64,000 bases of DNA from Candidatus Dormiibacterota bacterium (GCA_003139695.1 PLJM01000011.1:124001-188000); one strand, 5' to 3'; positions 27,079 to 36,722 are shown, counted from the stretch's first letter. Numbers and translations: made by a program. Notes: generated by a model from the letters alone, not told the origin.

Positions 27079-29406
27079 CTACTCGGCGGCCGCGGAACTC
27101 GGTGTGAGGGCCTCGGCCCCATACAGGAGGCCCATCGCGAACCTGCACGCATCGTCCAGCCGCTTCCGCTGGTCTGCGGGTAGCTGAGGCCAGGCTGGCG
27201 GCTTGACCTTGATAAGAGAGGCTGCCGACCGGAGGTAGTCGTCGGTAGGCTCAGGAAGGCCGAGGAAGCGCATCAGGTTGGACAGCTCGCTCTCGGGTCG
27301 CGCCACAAGATCCTCGTATCGCAGCTGGAGCACCCGACCGGGCGGAAGTTGGGCGAGCAATGAGATTCCGCGAGCTTCTTGGCCGGCCCAGCTGGCACCC
27401 ATGCCGGCGAGCGACGTCTCGTATTTCCAAAACGCATCGATATCGAAAGTGTCCGGCAGCAGCTTTTTCAGCTCAGGTGGCACATCTCCGCGAGTCGGCT
27501 CGTCCGAGCTGAAGGGATCGACCCCAAGGTGGTTCGTCAGATCGGCGGAGATCATCGACAGGCGGAAGGCGCTGTGATGTGACATGGAAATGGCGCATTC
27601 TCGCCCGTCCCGGAACATGTGAATGAAGCGGGCATCTGGGAAATTGGCCATCAACTCATCCAGATTCACCAATATGCTTCCGGACCTTTCGACCCAAACC
27701 TTGCGGTCGAAGCGCTGACGGAGCCAATCGAACAGTCGCAGATAGTGCTGACCGACGGAGTACGAGCCCTGGGTCATCACGTATTCGTGGATCTCGTCAT
27801 AGAGGGCCTCGGGCTCGTCGGTGAGGTGGGGGAGGGCGGTCAGGAGGATCGGTGGCACACCAGTTTCGGCGGTGAAGCGCCGACCCGGCCCAGGCCGGTA
27901 GAGCACCTCGTGGAAGGGGATACCCAACCTGTACATCATTGTCATTCGCTTTCGAGGAGTGCTGAGCAGCGCCCAGAACTGCGGACCCTGGATGGGGCCG
28001 GCGCCGGCAAATGCACCTGGCATCAGCATGATCAAAAACTCCGACAGGCTGAGGATGTCGGGATGAAGGCGGAGCATGTTGGAGAGGAGAGTTGATCCGC
28101 AGCGTCCGCTGGACACAACAAAGACCGGCCCTGCTGCGCGCGGTTCGTCGGGCCCTGGCGACGCGACGGTCGAAATTACAGGGTCCGCCGGCGGCTGAGA
28201 CAGCCTTGCCTGGGCGGCGCCGGCAGCCTTCTCCCAGGCTTGTCGGGCGCGCTGGTTGCCTGGGTGGGCGGCGAGCGCCCTGTCGGCCAGCCCCAACGCT
28301 TCACGGTAATTGCCCAGCTTCACCTGGTTTTCTGAAGCGAGGAGCGTGGCGTGGAGACCAGTGAGTAGCGGGTTGTGCTCATGCGTTCCGTAACTCTCTC
28401 TACCGCAGGACTGGGCGACTTCCAGCAGCTTGATGATGTCGGCCGGCCGCTCGCCGAGCATGTTCTTCAGGTCGGCGAGCATCACGTACGCTTCGCCGAA
28501 TCGCGGACAGAGACCAATGGCTTGAAGGGCCGCCTGGCGCGCGCCCTCCGTGTCGCCCGCCGGAACCAGGCTCTTGGCGACCTCCATCCAGCCTTCCCAC
28601 TTCTCCTCGACAGGGATGTGCGGATGCTTCGCCAGGAACTGGCCGAGCATCCAGTTCGCGGCCTTCGCGAACTGACCCTGGGCGGACAGGGACCGGCCGA
28701 CAAGGAAGCGAGCCCGCGCGAGATCCGCGTCTGGCCCTCCGGTGGTTAGCAGCTGGCGCAACCAGGCCTTGAGCATGGGAGCGTTTCGCCGGATCGAACG
28801 TCCTGTCTCGCCCTGTCGGTGAGCGACGCCGATGTCGAGCACGGCCACGGCCTTGAGGTCCTTGACCTCTTTGCTTTGAGAGACAAGGACCTCATGGACC
28901 GGGAAGCGCCACCGCCAGCTGTCGGGCCGACGCACCAGCCTCTCCTTGGCGATGACCGACGAAGGGTTGCCGAACTCGTCAGTCCTCAACAGGTAATCGA
29001 CCATCCAGACATCGAGATCTGGGGAGTAAGAGGCAAGCTTCCTGAAGGCTGCCGCGGTCGCCTCCGATGAAGCCTTGACCCGCTTCCGTTCCTCCAGGTG
29101 CACCACCATGTCGTCACTGTCGAGCCACAGGGCGTGCGTTGTCGTGAGGTGTCCGAACGATTCGTTCCGAGCGGCGGCGAAGCCCCAGTCGTCAAGGCCA
29201 TAGCCAGCGGGACGGGGCCGCCACTTGAACTCATGCAGCTCGAAGGGCGGACCCAGTTTCTTGACATGGGCCCGAGTCCCATCGCGCGATCCGGTATCCA
29301 CCACCACGACCTGGTCGAGGCCTGATACCTGTTCGAGCAGCTCCTTGAGGTTGGCCAGGCTATCGCGGGTGATGATCGCCGCGCCGATGGTCACGGGCTC
29401 AGTCAT
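27079..29406 (-). CDS. Glycosyltransferase family 2 - TPR - sulfotransferase fusion
   Basis: A 775-residue, three-part protein. The N-terminal GT2 domain (about 1-200) has VVVVDTGSRDGT and the metal-binding LWLDSDD. A helical tetratricopeptide-like middle (about 225-400; FAKAANWMLGQFLAKHP, NYREALGLADRALAAHPGNQRA) follows. The C-terminal sulfotransferase (about 425-765) has the PAPS 5'-phosphate loop VSSGRCGSTLLSNML and the 3'-phosphate region FIHMFRDGRECAISMSHHSA. No signal peptide or membrane helix is obvious, so it acts in the cytosol, presumably adding sugar and sulfate to a glycan or other acceptor. It is divergent from a sulfatase gene and close to PAPS synthesis. Confidence 0.88.
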   Translation of the reverse strand: MTEPVTIGAAIITRDSLANLKELLEQVSGLDQVVVVDTGSRDGTRAHVKKLGPPFELHEFKWRPRPAGYGLDDWGFAAARNESFGHLTTTHALWLDSDDMVVHLEERKRVKASSEATAAAFRKLASYSPDLDVWMVDYLLRTDEFGNPSSVIAKERLVRRPDSWRWRFPVHEVLVSQSKEVKDLKAVAVLDIGVAHRQGETGRSIRRNAPMLKAWLRQLLTTGGPDADLARARFLVGRSLSAQGQFAKAANWMLGQFLAKHPHIPVEEKWEGWMEVAKSLVPAGDTEGARQAALQAIGLCPRFGEAYVMLADLKNMLGERPADIIKLLEVAQSCGRESYGTHEHNPLLTGLHATLLASENQVKLGNYREALGLADRALAAHPGNQRARQAWEKAAGAAQARLSQPPADPVISTVASPGPDEPRAAGPVFVVSSGRCGSTLLSNMLRLHPDILSLSEFLIMLMPGAFAGAGPIQGPQFWALLSTPRKRMTMMYRLGIPFHEVLYRPGPGRRFTAETGVPPILLTALPHLTDEPEALYDEIHEYVMTQGSYSVGQHYLRLFDWLRQRFDRKVWVERSGSILVNLDELMANFPDARFIHMFRDGRECAISMSHHSAFRLSMISADLTNHLGVDPFSSDEPTRGDVPPELKKLLPDTFDIDAFWKYETSLAGMGASWAGQEARGISLLAQLPPGRVLQLRYEDLVARPESELSNLMRFLGLPEPTDDYLRSAASLIKVKPPAWPQLPADQRKRLDDACRFAMGLLYGAEALTPSSAAAE

Positions 29407-29507
29407 CGGCCGAGACCACTCGATTGCGGCGACCGAGGGCAGCCATTTCTAGCGGCGGTCATCAGGCCCAGAAGGATACCAACCACTTTGATTACGATTC
29501 TGTCTTC

Positions 29508-31031
29508 GTGAACATCCTGCTTATCACCGCCGACCAGTTGAGAGCTGACAGTCTTGGCGTTTACGGCAACGCTGTCTGCAAGACACCCAACCTCGACCGC
29601 CTGGCGTCGGAGGGTACGCGTTTCACGGCCTGCCGGTGTCAAAACCCATACTGTCAGCCCTCTCGCGCGACGATCCTGACCGGCACCTACCCCTCGACCC
29701 ATGGCGTTACGACGACGGGAGTCGACCTGCCGGCCGACATGATCAATCGTTCGGTCTCGGCGCACTTGACCTCAAAAGGCTTCCGGACCGCTCTATTCGG
29801 CAAAGGCCATTTTGCCTCGGCGTTTCCCACCTATCCGACCCGCCAGGTCGAATCGGTCGAAGGGTCCGCCCTCGTCGCGCCCGAGTGGTTCGGTCCATAT
29901 GCCGGCTTCGAGCATGTCGAGCTGGTTCTGTTCGGCCACAACATTCGCCTCGCTCCAGGGATGGGCTCATGGCGCTGGTGCTTCGGCCCTCCCCCGTTCG
30001 GCCTCCACTACGCTCGCTGGCTTTACCGCGATGGCGACAAGCGTGGCCGTGAACGCCTTCGCCTGATGCAGCCCGAAGCGTCGAAGCAGCACGTGGAAAA
30101 GATCCAGACCTGGCACAGCGCGCTGCCGGCCGAAGACCACACGTCGACGTGGATCGCCGACCGGGCGGTCGGGTGGTTGAAGCGTATCGAGCAGCCGTTC
30201 TTCGCCTGGGTCAGCTTCTGCGACCCCCATCAGCCGATGGACCCGCCGGCCCCATGGTCGACGCTTTACTCGCCTGCCGATGTCGCATCGGGCCTTCCCG
30301 AGCTCAAGGCCGGCGAGCTCGACAACAAGCCTCCGGCTCACGCTGCCTGGGCCGCCGGCCTGGGTGGGACGGCGCTGGAGTGGGCGAACCCGGGGGGCGC
30401 CAAGCTGAAGCCCGAAGGGCTGGCGATCATGACCGCGGCTTACTACGGGATGGTCGGCTTGATCGATGCCCAGGTCGCTCGCATCCTTAGCGCGCTGGAC
30501 GAGCGTGGCCTGGCGGGTGACACGCTCGTCATCTTCACGAGCGATCACGGTGCGCTGTTGGGAGAGCATGGGCAGGTGTTCAAGGGCCCGGTGCACTACG
30601 AGGAGCTGCTTCGAGTCCCGCTCATCGTCCGAGGCGATGGCTACAGCGCAGGGTCAGTCGTCGACGAACCTGTCGGCCTGGTCGACCTCGCTCCAACGAT
30701 GCTCGACGCCGTACAGGTGGAGACGCCTGACTGGATGGAGGGACGGCCCTTGCTTGAGGGTCCGCGCGAGTACGTCCTGACCGAGAACGACCACGAAGCC
30801 GGTTTCCGAATTTCATTACGAACCCTTACGACCAAGCGATACAAGATCACCCGATACGTAGGTCGCGAGGGCGTTGGCGAGCTCTACGACCTTCAGGAGG
30901 ATCCTCACGAGCTGGTCAACCTGTGGGGTTCAGAAGACCACTGGCAGGTGCGGTCCGAGCTTCTCGCTTTGCTCGATGAGACGGCCAACCGCAGCGTCCG
31001 CGCGGAGCCCAGGGTCAGCATCATCGGCTGA
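29508..31031 (+). CDS. Type I sulfatase (formylglycine-dependent arylsulfatase family)
   Basis: A 507-residue alkaline-phosphatase-fold sulfatase. The metal-site start NILLITADQLRADSLGVYGN and the activation motif Cys49-Gln-Pro-Ser-Arg53 followed by ATILTGTYPSTHG show that Cys49 should be converted to formylglycine. TLVIFTSDHGALLGEHG is the second metal-binding region. No signal peptide follows the GTG start at 29508, so a cytosolic location is suggested; a longer upstream frame does not add one. The substrate (sulfated sugar, choline sulfate or lipid) cannot be told. It is divergent from the GT2-sulfotransferase fusion. Confidence 0.88.
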   Translation: MNILLITADQLRADSLGVYGNAVCKTPNLDRLASEGTRFTACRCQNPYCQPSRATILTGTYPSTHGVTTTGVDLPADMINRSVSAHLTSKGFRTALFGKGHFASAFPTYPTRQVESVEGSALVAPEWFGPYAGFEHVELVLFGHNIRLAPGMGSWRWCFGPPPFGLHYARWLYRDGDKRGRERLRLMQPEASKQHVEKIQTWHSALPAEDHTSTWIADRAVGWLKRIEQPFFAWVSFCDPHQPMDPPAPWSTLYSPADVASGLPELKAGELDNKPPAHAAWAAGLGGTALEWANPGGAKLKPEGLAIMTAAYYGMVGLIDAQVARILSALDERGLAGDTLVIFTSDHGALLGEHGQVFKGPVHYEELLRVPLIVRGDGYSAGSVVDEPVGLVDLAPTMLDAVQVETPDWMEGRPLLEGPREYVLTENDHEAGFRISLRTLTTKRYKITRYVGREGVGELYDLQEDPHELVNLWGSEDHWQVRSELLALLDETANRSVRAEPRVSIIG

Positions 31032-31086
31032 CAGGGGTCGCTTTGCGGCCCTTGCCTGATGGCCGATGACGATTTTAGTCGGTCTA

Positions 31087-31115
31087 GTGACAGCGTCCAC
31101 GAGCGATGTTATAGT
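31087..31115 (+). promoter_or_regulatory. Predicted promoter for the small basic/Tat protein pair
   Basis: GTGACA (31087-31092) and TATAGT (31110-31115) are separated by exactly 17 bp, 58 bp before the ATG at 31173. Confidence 0.55.
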
Positions 31116-31172
31116 CCGCGGGAGACTGCATTCGGAGCCGCGGTGAAGCCGCGGCCAAATCGGAGGATGCCC

Positions 31173-31364
31173 ATGGCGAAGACACCGACACCTTCAAAGC
31201 CGGCCCGTACGAAAGCCGAGATTATTGCTCAAGCCCAAGCTCTGAGAAGGCCCGCGCGCCCAGCTCTAAACCTGACTGCGGTAAGCATGCGCCAGGCGGT
31301 GGCAAAGCCGAACGCAGCCCGGGCGGCTCGTGTCGCGAAGCTCCTGAAATCCTTCGGCGCCTGA
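31173..31364 (+). CDS. Small basic protein preceding a Tat surface protein
   Basis: A 63-residue, strongly basic, Ala/Pro/Lys/Arg-rich protein (MAKTPTPSKPARTKAEII at the start, VAKLLKSFGA at the end). No known domain. ATG 31173 has a clear GGAGG Shine-Dalgarno at 31162-31166; the frame is open further upstream but that would cross the promoter. It sits 39 bp upstream of the coiled-coil Tat protein, and a similar-sized basic protein (36946-37110) precedes the paralogous Tat protein, so the pairing looks meaningful. Function unknown. Confidence 0.6.
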   Translation: MAKTPTPSKPARTKAEIIAQAQALRRPARPALNLTAVSMRQAVAKPNAARAARVAKLLKSFGA

Positions 31365-31403
31365 TCGCCGGCCAAATTCGCGCTTGTTAAGGAGGACGTA
31401 AAC

Positions 31404-32813
31404 TTGGCGACCACTCAAAAAGAGATTGGTGCCGGCGAGGACCTTGAGCAGCTCAGGGCCCTGGTCGCGGAGCAGCAGCAGAGACTGGATGCCCTGGAGG
31501 GCCGTGCGGTATCGCCGCCGAACGGTGGCGATAGCAATGAAAAGCGTTCGACCCGGCGCCAGATGCTGAAGCTCGCTGGTGCAACCCTGGCCGGCGCTGC
31601 GGGCTCCGCCGCGCTGCGGGCGATCCCCGCCTCGGCGGCCGACGGTAGCACGGTGCTCGTCGGGGCGATCATTGGTGAGCAGACGGGGGCCCTTACGGCG
31701 GTCAGCTCCCTTAGTTACGGTGTTACGACTGGCGCTTTTGGCCAGTTGGCGGGATGGGCCTATGCAGGCACGGGCGTGTATGGATATGTAGAGACTGGCG
31801 GCGGCCAAGGCGTGCGCGGTAGGGCGGGGTCGTTGGCCTCCGGCGGTATCGGCGTCAATGCCATAGGTGCTGGGGCCGGCTCAATCGGCTTACAGAGTTA
31901 TGGCGTCCAGTACGGAGGGTTGTTCAGTGCCCCGGCCGCCGTCGTCACCGTTTTGGCTGTGTCCGGGAGCGGGAGTACTGGCGAACTCGGCGATGGAACC
32001 ACGGGTGTCGCCGGGAGAAGCTCGACTGGGATGGGCGTCTATGGCTACACAAGCTCCACAGGCTCTAAGGCGGTCTACGGATACACCGCCGCGGCTGGCT
32101 CTTCGGCCCTCCAGGGCCGCAGCATCAACAGTTACGGCGCGTTGGTACGGGGCAGGACTGGGCTCCTTGCCATAAGCAGCGGAGTGGGTTTTCCCGGCGC
32201 GATCGCAGTCGGGGCCAACGGTGGACCGGACCTCCTGCTGAACGGCCTTGGGCGCTTGGTCCAGTACTGGTACGGATACGGGGGCACATTCGGAGGACCG
32301 AACTTCACCCCAAGTGCGAACTACTTCGAGACGGTCCGCAACCGGGATGGCGCGATGTGGCAAAGCCGAGGCAACGGTAGCGGGGCTACTGGGCAGGCCG
32401 CTTGGAAGCGTATCAACGCCGTCCGGGTTGACAGCGCTGATGGCACGGGCGCACCCTTCGCGCCGTTCCGCCTCCTCGATACTCGCAGCGGTGCCAGGAA
32501 GGCGGTGGGCTCGACGACCGTTGTCACAGCGGCCGGCGCCGGCACTGGGGCCTCGACCATACCGGCCGACGCCGTGGCCGTCATCGGCAACCTCACCGCG
32601 ACGGCGTACACGGGTCCTGGCTTCCTATCCATTGCGCCGGCGGGTGTGTCAGTCACCACCTCCGCCGTCAACTTCATCACGGGCCAGGGCGCGATTGCCA
32701 ACAGCTTCATCGTGGGGTTGGGCACCGGAGCGACGAACGGCGGCAAGCTACAGGTGAAAGTCGCCGGCCACCCGAGCCACTTCCTCATCGACATCACCGG
32801 GTACTTGCAGTAA
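31404..32813 (+). CDS. Coiled-coil, Tat-type exported surface protein with C-terminal LDTR domain
   Basis: A 469-residue protein with unusual order: an N-terminal coiled coil (about 5-32, LEQLRALVAEQQQRLDALEG), then a twin-arginine motif TRRQMLKLAG and hydrophobic stretch ending ASAAD (about 48-76), then glycine-rich GVYGY-type repeats (about 100-240) suggesting a beta-helical stalk, and a C-terminal domain starting FRLLDTRSG and ending ITGYLQ (about 350-469). The start is TTG 31404 with a perfect AAGGAGG 8 nt upstream. The C-terminal half closely matches the protein at 37128-38171. A strong terminator follows. Function unknown; a surface fibre or appendage is plausible. Confidence 0.75.
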   Translation: MATTQKEIGAGEDLEQLRALVAEQQQRLDALEGRAVSPPNGGDSNEKRSTRRQMLKLAGATLAGAAGSAALRAIPASAADGSTVLVGAIIGEQTGALTAVSSLSYGVTTGAFGQLAGWAYAGTGVYGYVETGGGQGVRGRAGSLASGGIGVNAIGAGAGSIGLQSYGVQYGGLFSAPAAVVTVLAVSGSGSTGELGDGTTGVAGRSSTGMGVYGYTSSTGSKAVYGYTAAAGSSALQGRSINSYGALVRGRTGLLAISSGVGFPGAIAVGANGGPDLLLNGLGRLVQYWYGYGGTFGGPNFTPSANYFETVRNRDGAMWQSRGNGSGATGQAAWKRINAVRVDSADGTGAPFAPFRLLDTRSGARKAVGSTTVVTAAGAGTGASTIPADAVAVIGNLTATAYTGPGFLSIAPAGVSVTTSAVNFITGQGAIANSFIVGLGTGATNGGKLQVKVAGHPSHFLIDITGYLQ

Positions 32814-32831
32814 GGCAGGGACTTCCTACCA

Positions 32832-32863
32832 AGAGGGGCGCCTCGCGGCGCCCCTCTTTTTTT
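32832..32863 (+). terminator. Strong intrinsic terminator
   Basis: AGAGGGGCGCC (32832-32842) pairs perfectly with GGCGCCCCTCT (32847-32857) around TCGC, followed by an unbroken T run to 32863. It ends transcription of the Tat surface-protein unit. Confidence 0.93.
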
Positions 32864-32894
32864 GCTCCACACATGGCGGGCCGCGCCGCGCCGG

Positions 32895-34964
32895 CTACGA
32901 GACCGAGAAGCTCCACGTGCGCAGCACGTTGTTGACCGTCACCGTCACGACGTAGGTGACGCCGGGCTGCAGCGGTTTCTGCGGGACGATGATCACGCCG
33001 CCCCGCCACTTCAGATAGCTGCCAACCGCGGTGTTGCTCGAGTCGATGACACAGTGTGCGAGCGCGGTTCCGTTGCCTGTGAATGTGGAGCCCGATTTGG
33101 CGCTCGTTGCCACATTGCCCCCGACCTCGACGAACACCGGGAGCCCTACCGTTCCGCTGTATCCGGAGCATGCCTGGAGCGGGCTAGGAGATTCGTTGCC
33201 GCTGTAAGTGGTCAAGGGCACGGTCTTACCGTTCCCGGGCCAAAAGACCGGATATGTACCGCCAGAGAACGGATTCCCGCGGCTGGTGTCCAGGGTGAAC
33301 CCGGCGTTCCACCCTGAAGCCCTGGTCTCGCGGTAGGCCCCAAAGCCGGTCGTCGTCAGGCGCGGGTCCATCATCGCCATGGCGTGAAATGGCGCGCCCA
33401 TCCACCAGTCGACGGCCGAGGTGTCCGAGGTGCCGGTGGTCGAGCTAACCGCGATGTTGCCGCTGTTGCCGGCCAGGTCGCCGGCGGTCGTGTAGTAGGG
33501 AGTGCCCGGCGTCTCGTCGTGGGCGGCCAGGTTGTTCTTGACCATCCACTTCGAGTGCAGGTAGTCGCCCGTGCTCCATGTCGCGTTCTCTTTGACCTTG
33601 GGTAGTCCAGCGGTTGACCGCCAGTAGTTCAAGCGCGCCAGCCATGGTGGAGCGGGGCATACGTTGTCGACGGGAGGAGCAGCCGCCGCGATCGTCACTG
33701 CGGGACCGCTGAACCAGCCGACCACGTCCATGATCACGTCGGTGCAGCCATTGCCGTTGGCGATGTCGACGCTGCCGGTGGGCCCGACCTGCACGATCGT
33801 GGGGTTGGGCACAGTGCCGCCCTGGGGCCAGTTCAAATCGGACGTTGCGGGTTTGGCCGCGGTGTCGGGCCATGCGGCCAGGGCGCCAGCCGTTGTCGTG
33901 TTGGTGACAGTCAGGTTCGCCACCACGGCGGTGGGGGGGTTGGGATCAGTCATGGCCGGCACGCCGCCGAGACCTGCAACCCCGACCACCCGCCCGGAGT
34001 TCGGCCCCCATGGCAACGCGAAACCACCGGTGCCGCTCCTGCTGTCGAGGATTCGCGCTGGCGTCAATGGCGTGAACCAGCTGCCTGTGCCGCCCGCGGT
34101 GGAGTCGGTGAACCAGCCGTTCACGTCGGCGACGACATCAGTGGTTCCCGCGGGGTTGAAGATGCTCACCTGGCCGCCGGTTCCGACTCCGACCATCACG
34201 CGGTTCGGGATGGACTCGCCGGCGTTGAAATTCAAGTTGGACGCATTCGGGGTCGCGACCCCGGTTGGAAATACCGTCAGAAACCCGGTCGCGGTTGGGC
34301 CGGTTGCCGTGATATTCATGACGACAGAGCTGACCCCGCCTGAAGGGACGCCGCCTCGCCCAGTCACCTGCAAATCAAGTGTCTGGCCTGCAGAGAGCTT
34401 GGCGACGGGCGCGCCGATGCCGCTACGTGTATCCAGCAGCCGGGCCGGAACCAGCGGGTTGAAGAGGCCATCAGGGCCTGGCGATACATCCGGAGTGGAG
34501 TAATAGCCGGCGACGTCGAAGATGACATCGGCCGAGCCGCGTGGGTTGTAAGCGCTCGCGGCGCCCGCACCGAGGCCCACGGTGACCAGCTTGGCCACGG
34601 TTTGCCCGGCGACCCAGTTGAGGTTGGACGCAAGTGGGAGTGCTACGCCTGCCGGAAATACCGTCAGGAAGCCCGGCGCTGTCGTGTTGGTGACCGTGAC
34701 ATTGAGGACGACAGCGCTGACCGAGGTGGGGGGGACCCCGCCCTGACCGGCGATCGGGACATTCAGCGTGGTGCCTGGGCCAAGAGTCCCGCCTCCCGAT
34801 CGGGTGTCGAGAATCCGGCTCGGGGTGAGCGCGTGGAATGTCCCGCCCAGGGCGACGGCCGCACTGGCTTCTTGAGCATGTAGGGCTGGGAGGGCTGCCG
34901 CCAACAGAGCGCCGGCGAGCACCCGGGCGAGGCTCAGCCTCACCCCTGACCTTGACCTGAGCAC
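32895..34964 (-). CDS. Secreted protein with three LDTR domains and a CAP/SCP domain
   Basis: A 689-residue exported protein. A Sec-type signal peptide (VLAGALLAAALPALHAQEASA) precedes three tandem beta-rich repeats of about 115-125 residues, each beginning P(S/A)R(I/L)LD(T/S)RSG and containing SNLNW/SNLNF and DVxGW/GYF (about 40-155, 165-285, 295-420). A CAP domain follows (about 430-580; WLARLNYWRSTAGLPKVKEN, GAPFHAMAMMDPRLTTTGFG) and a beta-rich tail. CAP proteins act outside the cell, for example on wall or lipid ligands. The LDTR repeat is common in actinobacteria-like exported proteins but its role is unknown to me. It converges on the Tat protein gene. Confidence 0.8.
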   Translation of the reverse strand: MLRSRSGVRLSLARVLAGALLAAALPALHAQEASAAVALGGTFHALTPSRILDTRSGGGTLGPGTTLNVPIAGQGGVPPTSVSAVVLNVTVTNTTAPGFLTVFPAGVALPLASNLNWVAGQTVAKLVTVGLGAGAASAYNPRGSADVIFDVAGYYSTPDVSPGPDGLFNPLVPARLLDTRSGIGAPVAKLSAGQTLDLQVTGRGGVPSGGVSSVVMNITATGPTATGFLTVFPTGVATPNASNLNFNAGESIPNRVMVGVGTGGQVSIFNPAGTTDVVADVNGWFTDSTAGGTGSWFTPLTPARILDSRSGTGGFALPWGPNSGRVVGVAGLGGVPAMTDPNPPTAVVANLTVTNTTTAGALAAWPDTAAKPATSDLNWPQGGTVPNPTIVQVGPTGSVDIANGNGCTDVIMDVVGWFSGPAVTIAAAAPPVDNVCPAPPWLARLNYWRSTAGLPKVKENATWSTGDYLHSKWMVKNNLAAHDETPGTPYYTTAGDLAGNSGNIAVSSTTGTSDTSAVDWWMGAPFHAMAMMDPRLTTTGFGAYRETRASGWNAGFTLDTSRGNPFSGGTYPVFWPGNGKTVPLTTYSGNESPSPLQACSGYSGTVGLPVFVEVGGNVATSAKSGSTFTGNGTALAHCVIDSSNTAVGSYLKWRGGVIIVPQKPLQPGVTYVVTVTVNNVLRTWSFSVS

Positions 34965-35033
34965 TCCCCGGATTAACGGACGGCGGCGGTTTCTCTTGTT
35001 CTTGGGTCCTTCCGGCCCGCGCGGATGCCCTAC

Positions 35034-36722
35034 CTAGCGTGTGCCGGGCGTGGGGCTGGGCGCGCCCGGATTGGCCGGATCTCTGGTCGGGGTGGGCCGT
35101 GGAGTTGACTGTGGGACTGCTGATCGCAGAATCGGGCCGGCGATGGCGAAGTTCTGCGTCACCCAGTTAGGGTTGCTGGCAGGGACGCTGGGGAGGGTCA
35201 GGGCCTGGTTGGAGCCCCACACCACGTTTGCGTTTAAGGGGTCTGGCGACGCACCCGAGTAGTCTCCCCAGCGGCAGGGCTCGCCATGTCCCGTGAAGTT
35301 GCAGCTGAAGTCCCTGTCGCCCGCCGTGCTCGACACGAGCACAGTCTCGCCGGGATTCATCTGGCCCAGCGGCGTCCCGAGCATCCTGCCCTGCGTGGCG
35401 ATAACCGGGTCTGTGCCGGAATTCGTTCGGTTGTAGAAGATAACAGCGCCATCTCCATCGGACCGCGGCGAAATCGCGCCGTTGAAGACAAAATCGGTCG
35501 AGCTGGCGATGTCACCTTCTTGCGTCAGGGTCGGCACCGACGATGCGACCTGGATCTCGTACCAGGTGACTTTGGAGCGGCCCCCTGCGCCGTTGACAGT
35601 GTGCTGCGTGTAGATCCCTGTTGTGGGGTCACCGACGGCTTGGGTCAAGCGGCCATCGAGAGTGTCGATCCCGAAGGTGGACCCGTTGAGGTTGGGTGCG
35701 GGCGCCGGTACCGAGTAGCTGTTGACAGTGAGGTCGCCATCATGGAAGAAGATTCCGCTGCCATCGACGTGAAACACCGCCAGCCTGGTCTGTGGCGTCG
35801 CTGGCGGGCCGGACGGATCGTAGGCTGAGACCACGTAGCCGTTGCTGGCGTTGGTGCTCGTGTTGACAGGTACCGGCGTGGAGGTCAGCGTCGTTCCGTC
35901 GCCGTTCTTGAGCGGCGATAGTGCGGTACCGACGAAGTTCACCGCCGGCGCAGCACAGGTCGTAGCGCCGGGCGCGGGGGTCTGCATCCAGGTGATCTGC
36001 GCGGTGACGAATGGATTGATGCCGGTATCGCTGAAGTTGTTGGTGCCGACGATCATGTATTTGCTGCTGTGGCCGAGCTTGGGGTAATCGGACAGCACGC
36101 CTGGCGTGCTCACGCTGAACCTGCACCAGCCGTTGATGAGGTCCGAAGGATCGGGTGTCTTCGACCAGCCGTAGAGGAACTTGTCCGAGCCAATGCTGCA
36201 CCCGAGAACCACGTAGAGCCACCGCTGCGAAGAAGAATCCCACTGGATTTGAGGATCGCAAAGGGGCACGGTGGAGGGAGTTCCGCCGACGCCGAGCCAT
36301 GGGTTGAACGAGGCTTTGGCCACCAGGCTTAGATCGCTCCGGCTGTACACGCCGATGACTGAGTTGACGATTTCGACGTAGTAGTTCGGCCCGATCGACC
36401 CGGTGCTGTCGGGGGGTGCAGTCTGGAAACTACCGTTGTCCACGAAACTCAGACCCGGTTTGTTGAGGCCATTGAAAACGGCGTTGGCAGTCCTGGTCGA
36501 TGGCAGGACCAGCGATGGACCGATTGCAAGTTTGGGGCTACGGGCCACGTTGCCGCGAATTGGCAGGCGAGGTTTTCTGAACTTCGCCGATGCGGCGGCA
36601 GAAGCGGCGGACCGCGTCCCCGATGAAGGGGAGATGGTCCCCGACGGCGCGGCGCCGGTGGTGACCAGTAGCAGCGCCGCTAGAAGTCCCGGTATGGCCC
36701 TTGTCGGCATTGGGACAGCCAT
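35034..36722 (-). CDS. Large secreted protein, possibly beta-propeller, unknown function
   Basis: A 562-residue protein with a hydrophobic export signal (AIPGLLAALLLVTTGAAPSG) and a beta-rich body. Stretches such as PPDSTGSIGPNYYVEIVNSVIGVYSR, DPQIQWDSSSQRWLYVVL, and DYPKLGHSSKYMIVGTNNF look like repeated propeller-type blades. It ends in a Pro/Thr tail (TPRPTPTRDP). Six or more cysteines suggest disulfides outside the cell. I do not know a function. ATG 36722 was chosen because it places the signal sequence at the N-terminus; the longer frame from 36854 adds a charged, unlikely leader. The 223 bp upstream are a divergent promoter region. Confidence 0.65.
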   Translation of the reverse strand: MAVPMPTRAIPGLLAALLLVTTGAAPSGTISPSSGTRSAASAAASAKFRKPRLPIRGNVARSPKLAIGPSLVLPSTRTANAVFNGLNKPGLSFVDNGSFQTAPPDSTGSIGPNYYVEIVNSVIGVYSRSDLSLVAKASFNPWLGVGGTPSTVPLCDPQIQWDSSSQRWLYVVLGCSIGSDKFLYGWSKTPDPSDLINGWCRFSVSTPGVLSDYPKLGHSSKYMIVGTNNFSDTGINPFVTAQITWMQTPAPGATTCAAPAVNFVGTALSPLKNGDGTTLTSTPVPVNTSTNASNGYVVSAYDPSGPPATPQTRLAVFHVDGSGIFFHDGDLTVNSYSVPAPAPNLNGSTFGIDTLDGRLTQAVGDPTTGIYTQHTVNGAGGRSKVTWYEIQVASSVPTLTQEGDIASSTDFVFNGAISPRSDGDGAVIFYNRTNSGTDPVIATQGRMLGTPLGQMNPGETVLVSSTAGDRDFSCNFTGHGEPCRWGDYSGASPDPLNANVVWGSNQALTLPSVPASNPNWVTQNFAIAGPILRSAVPQSTPRPTPTRDPANPGAPSPTPGTR

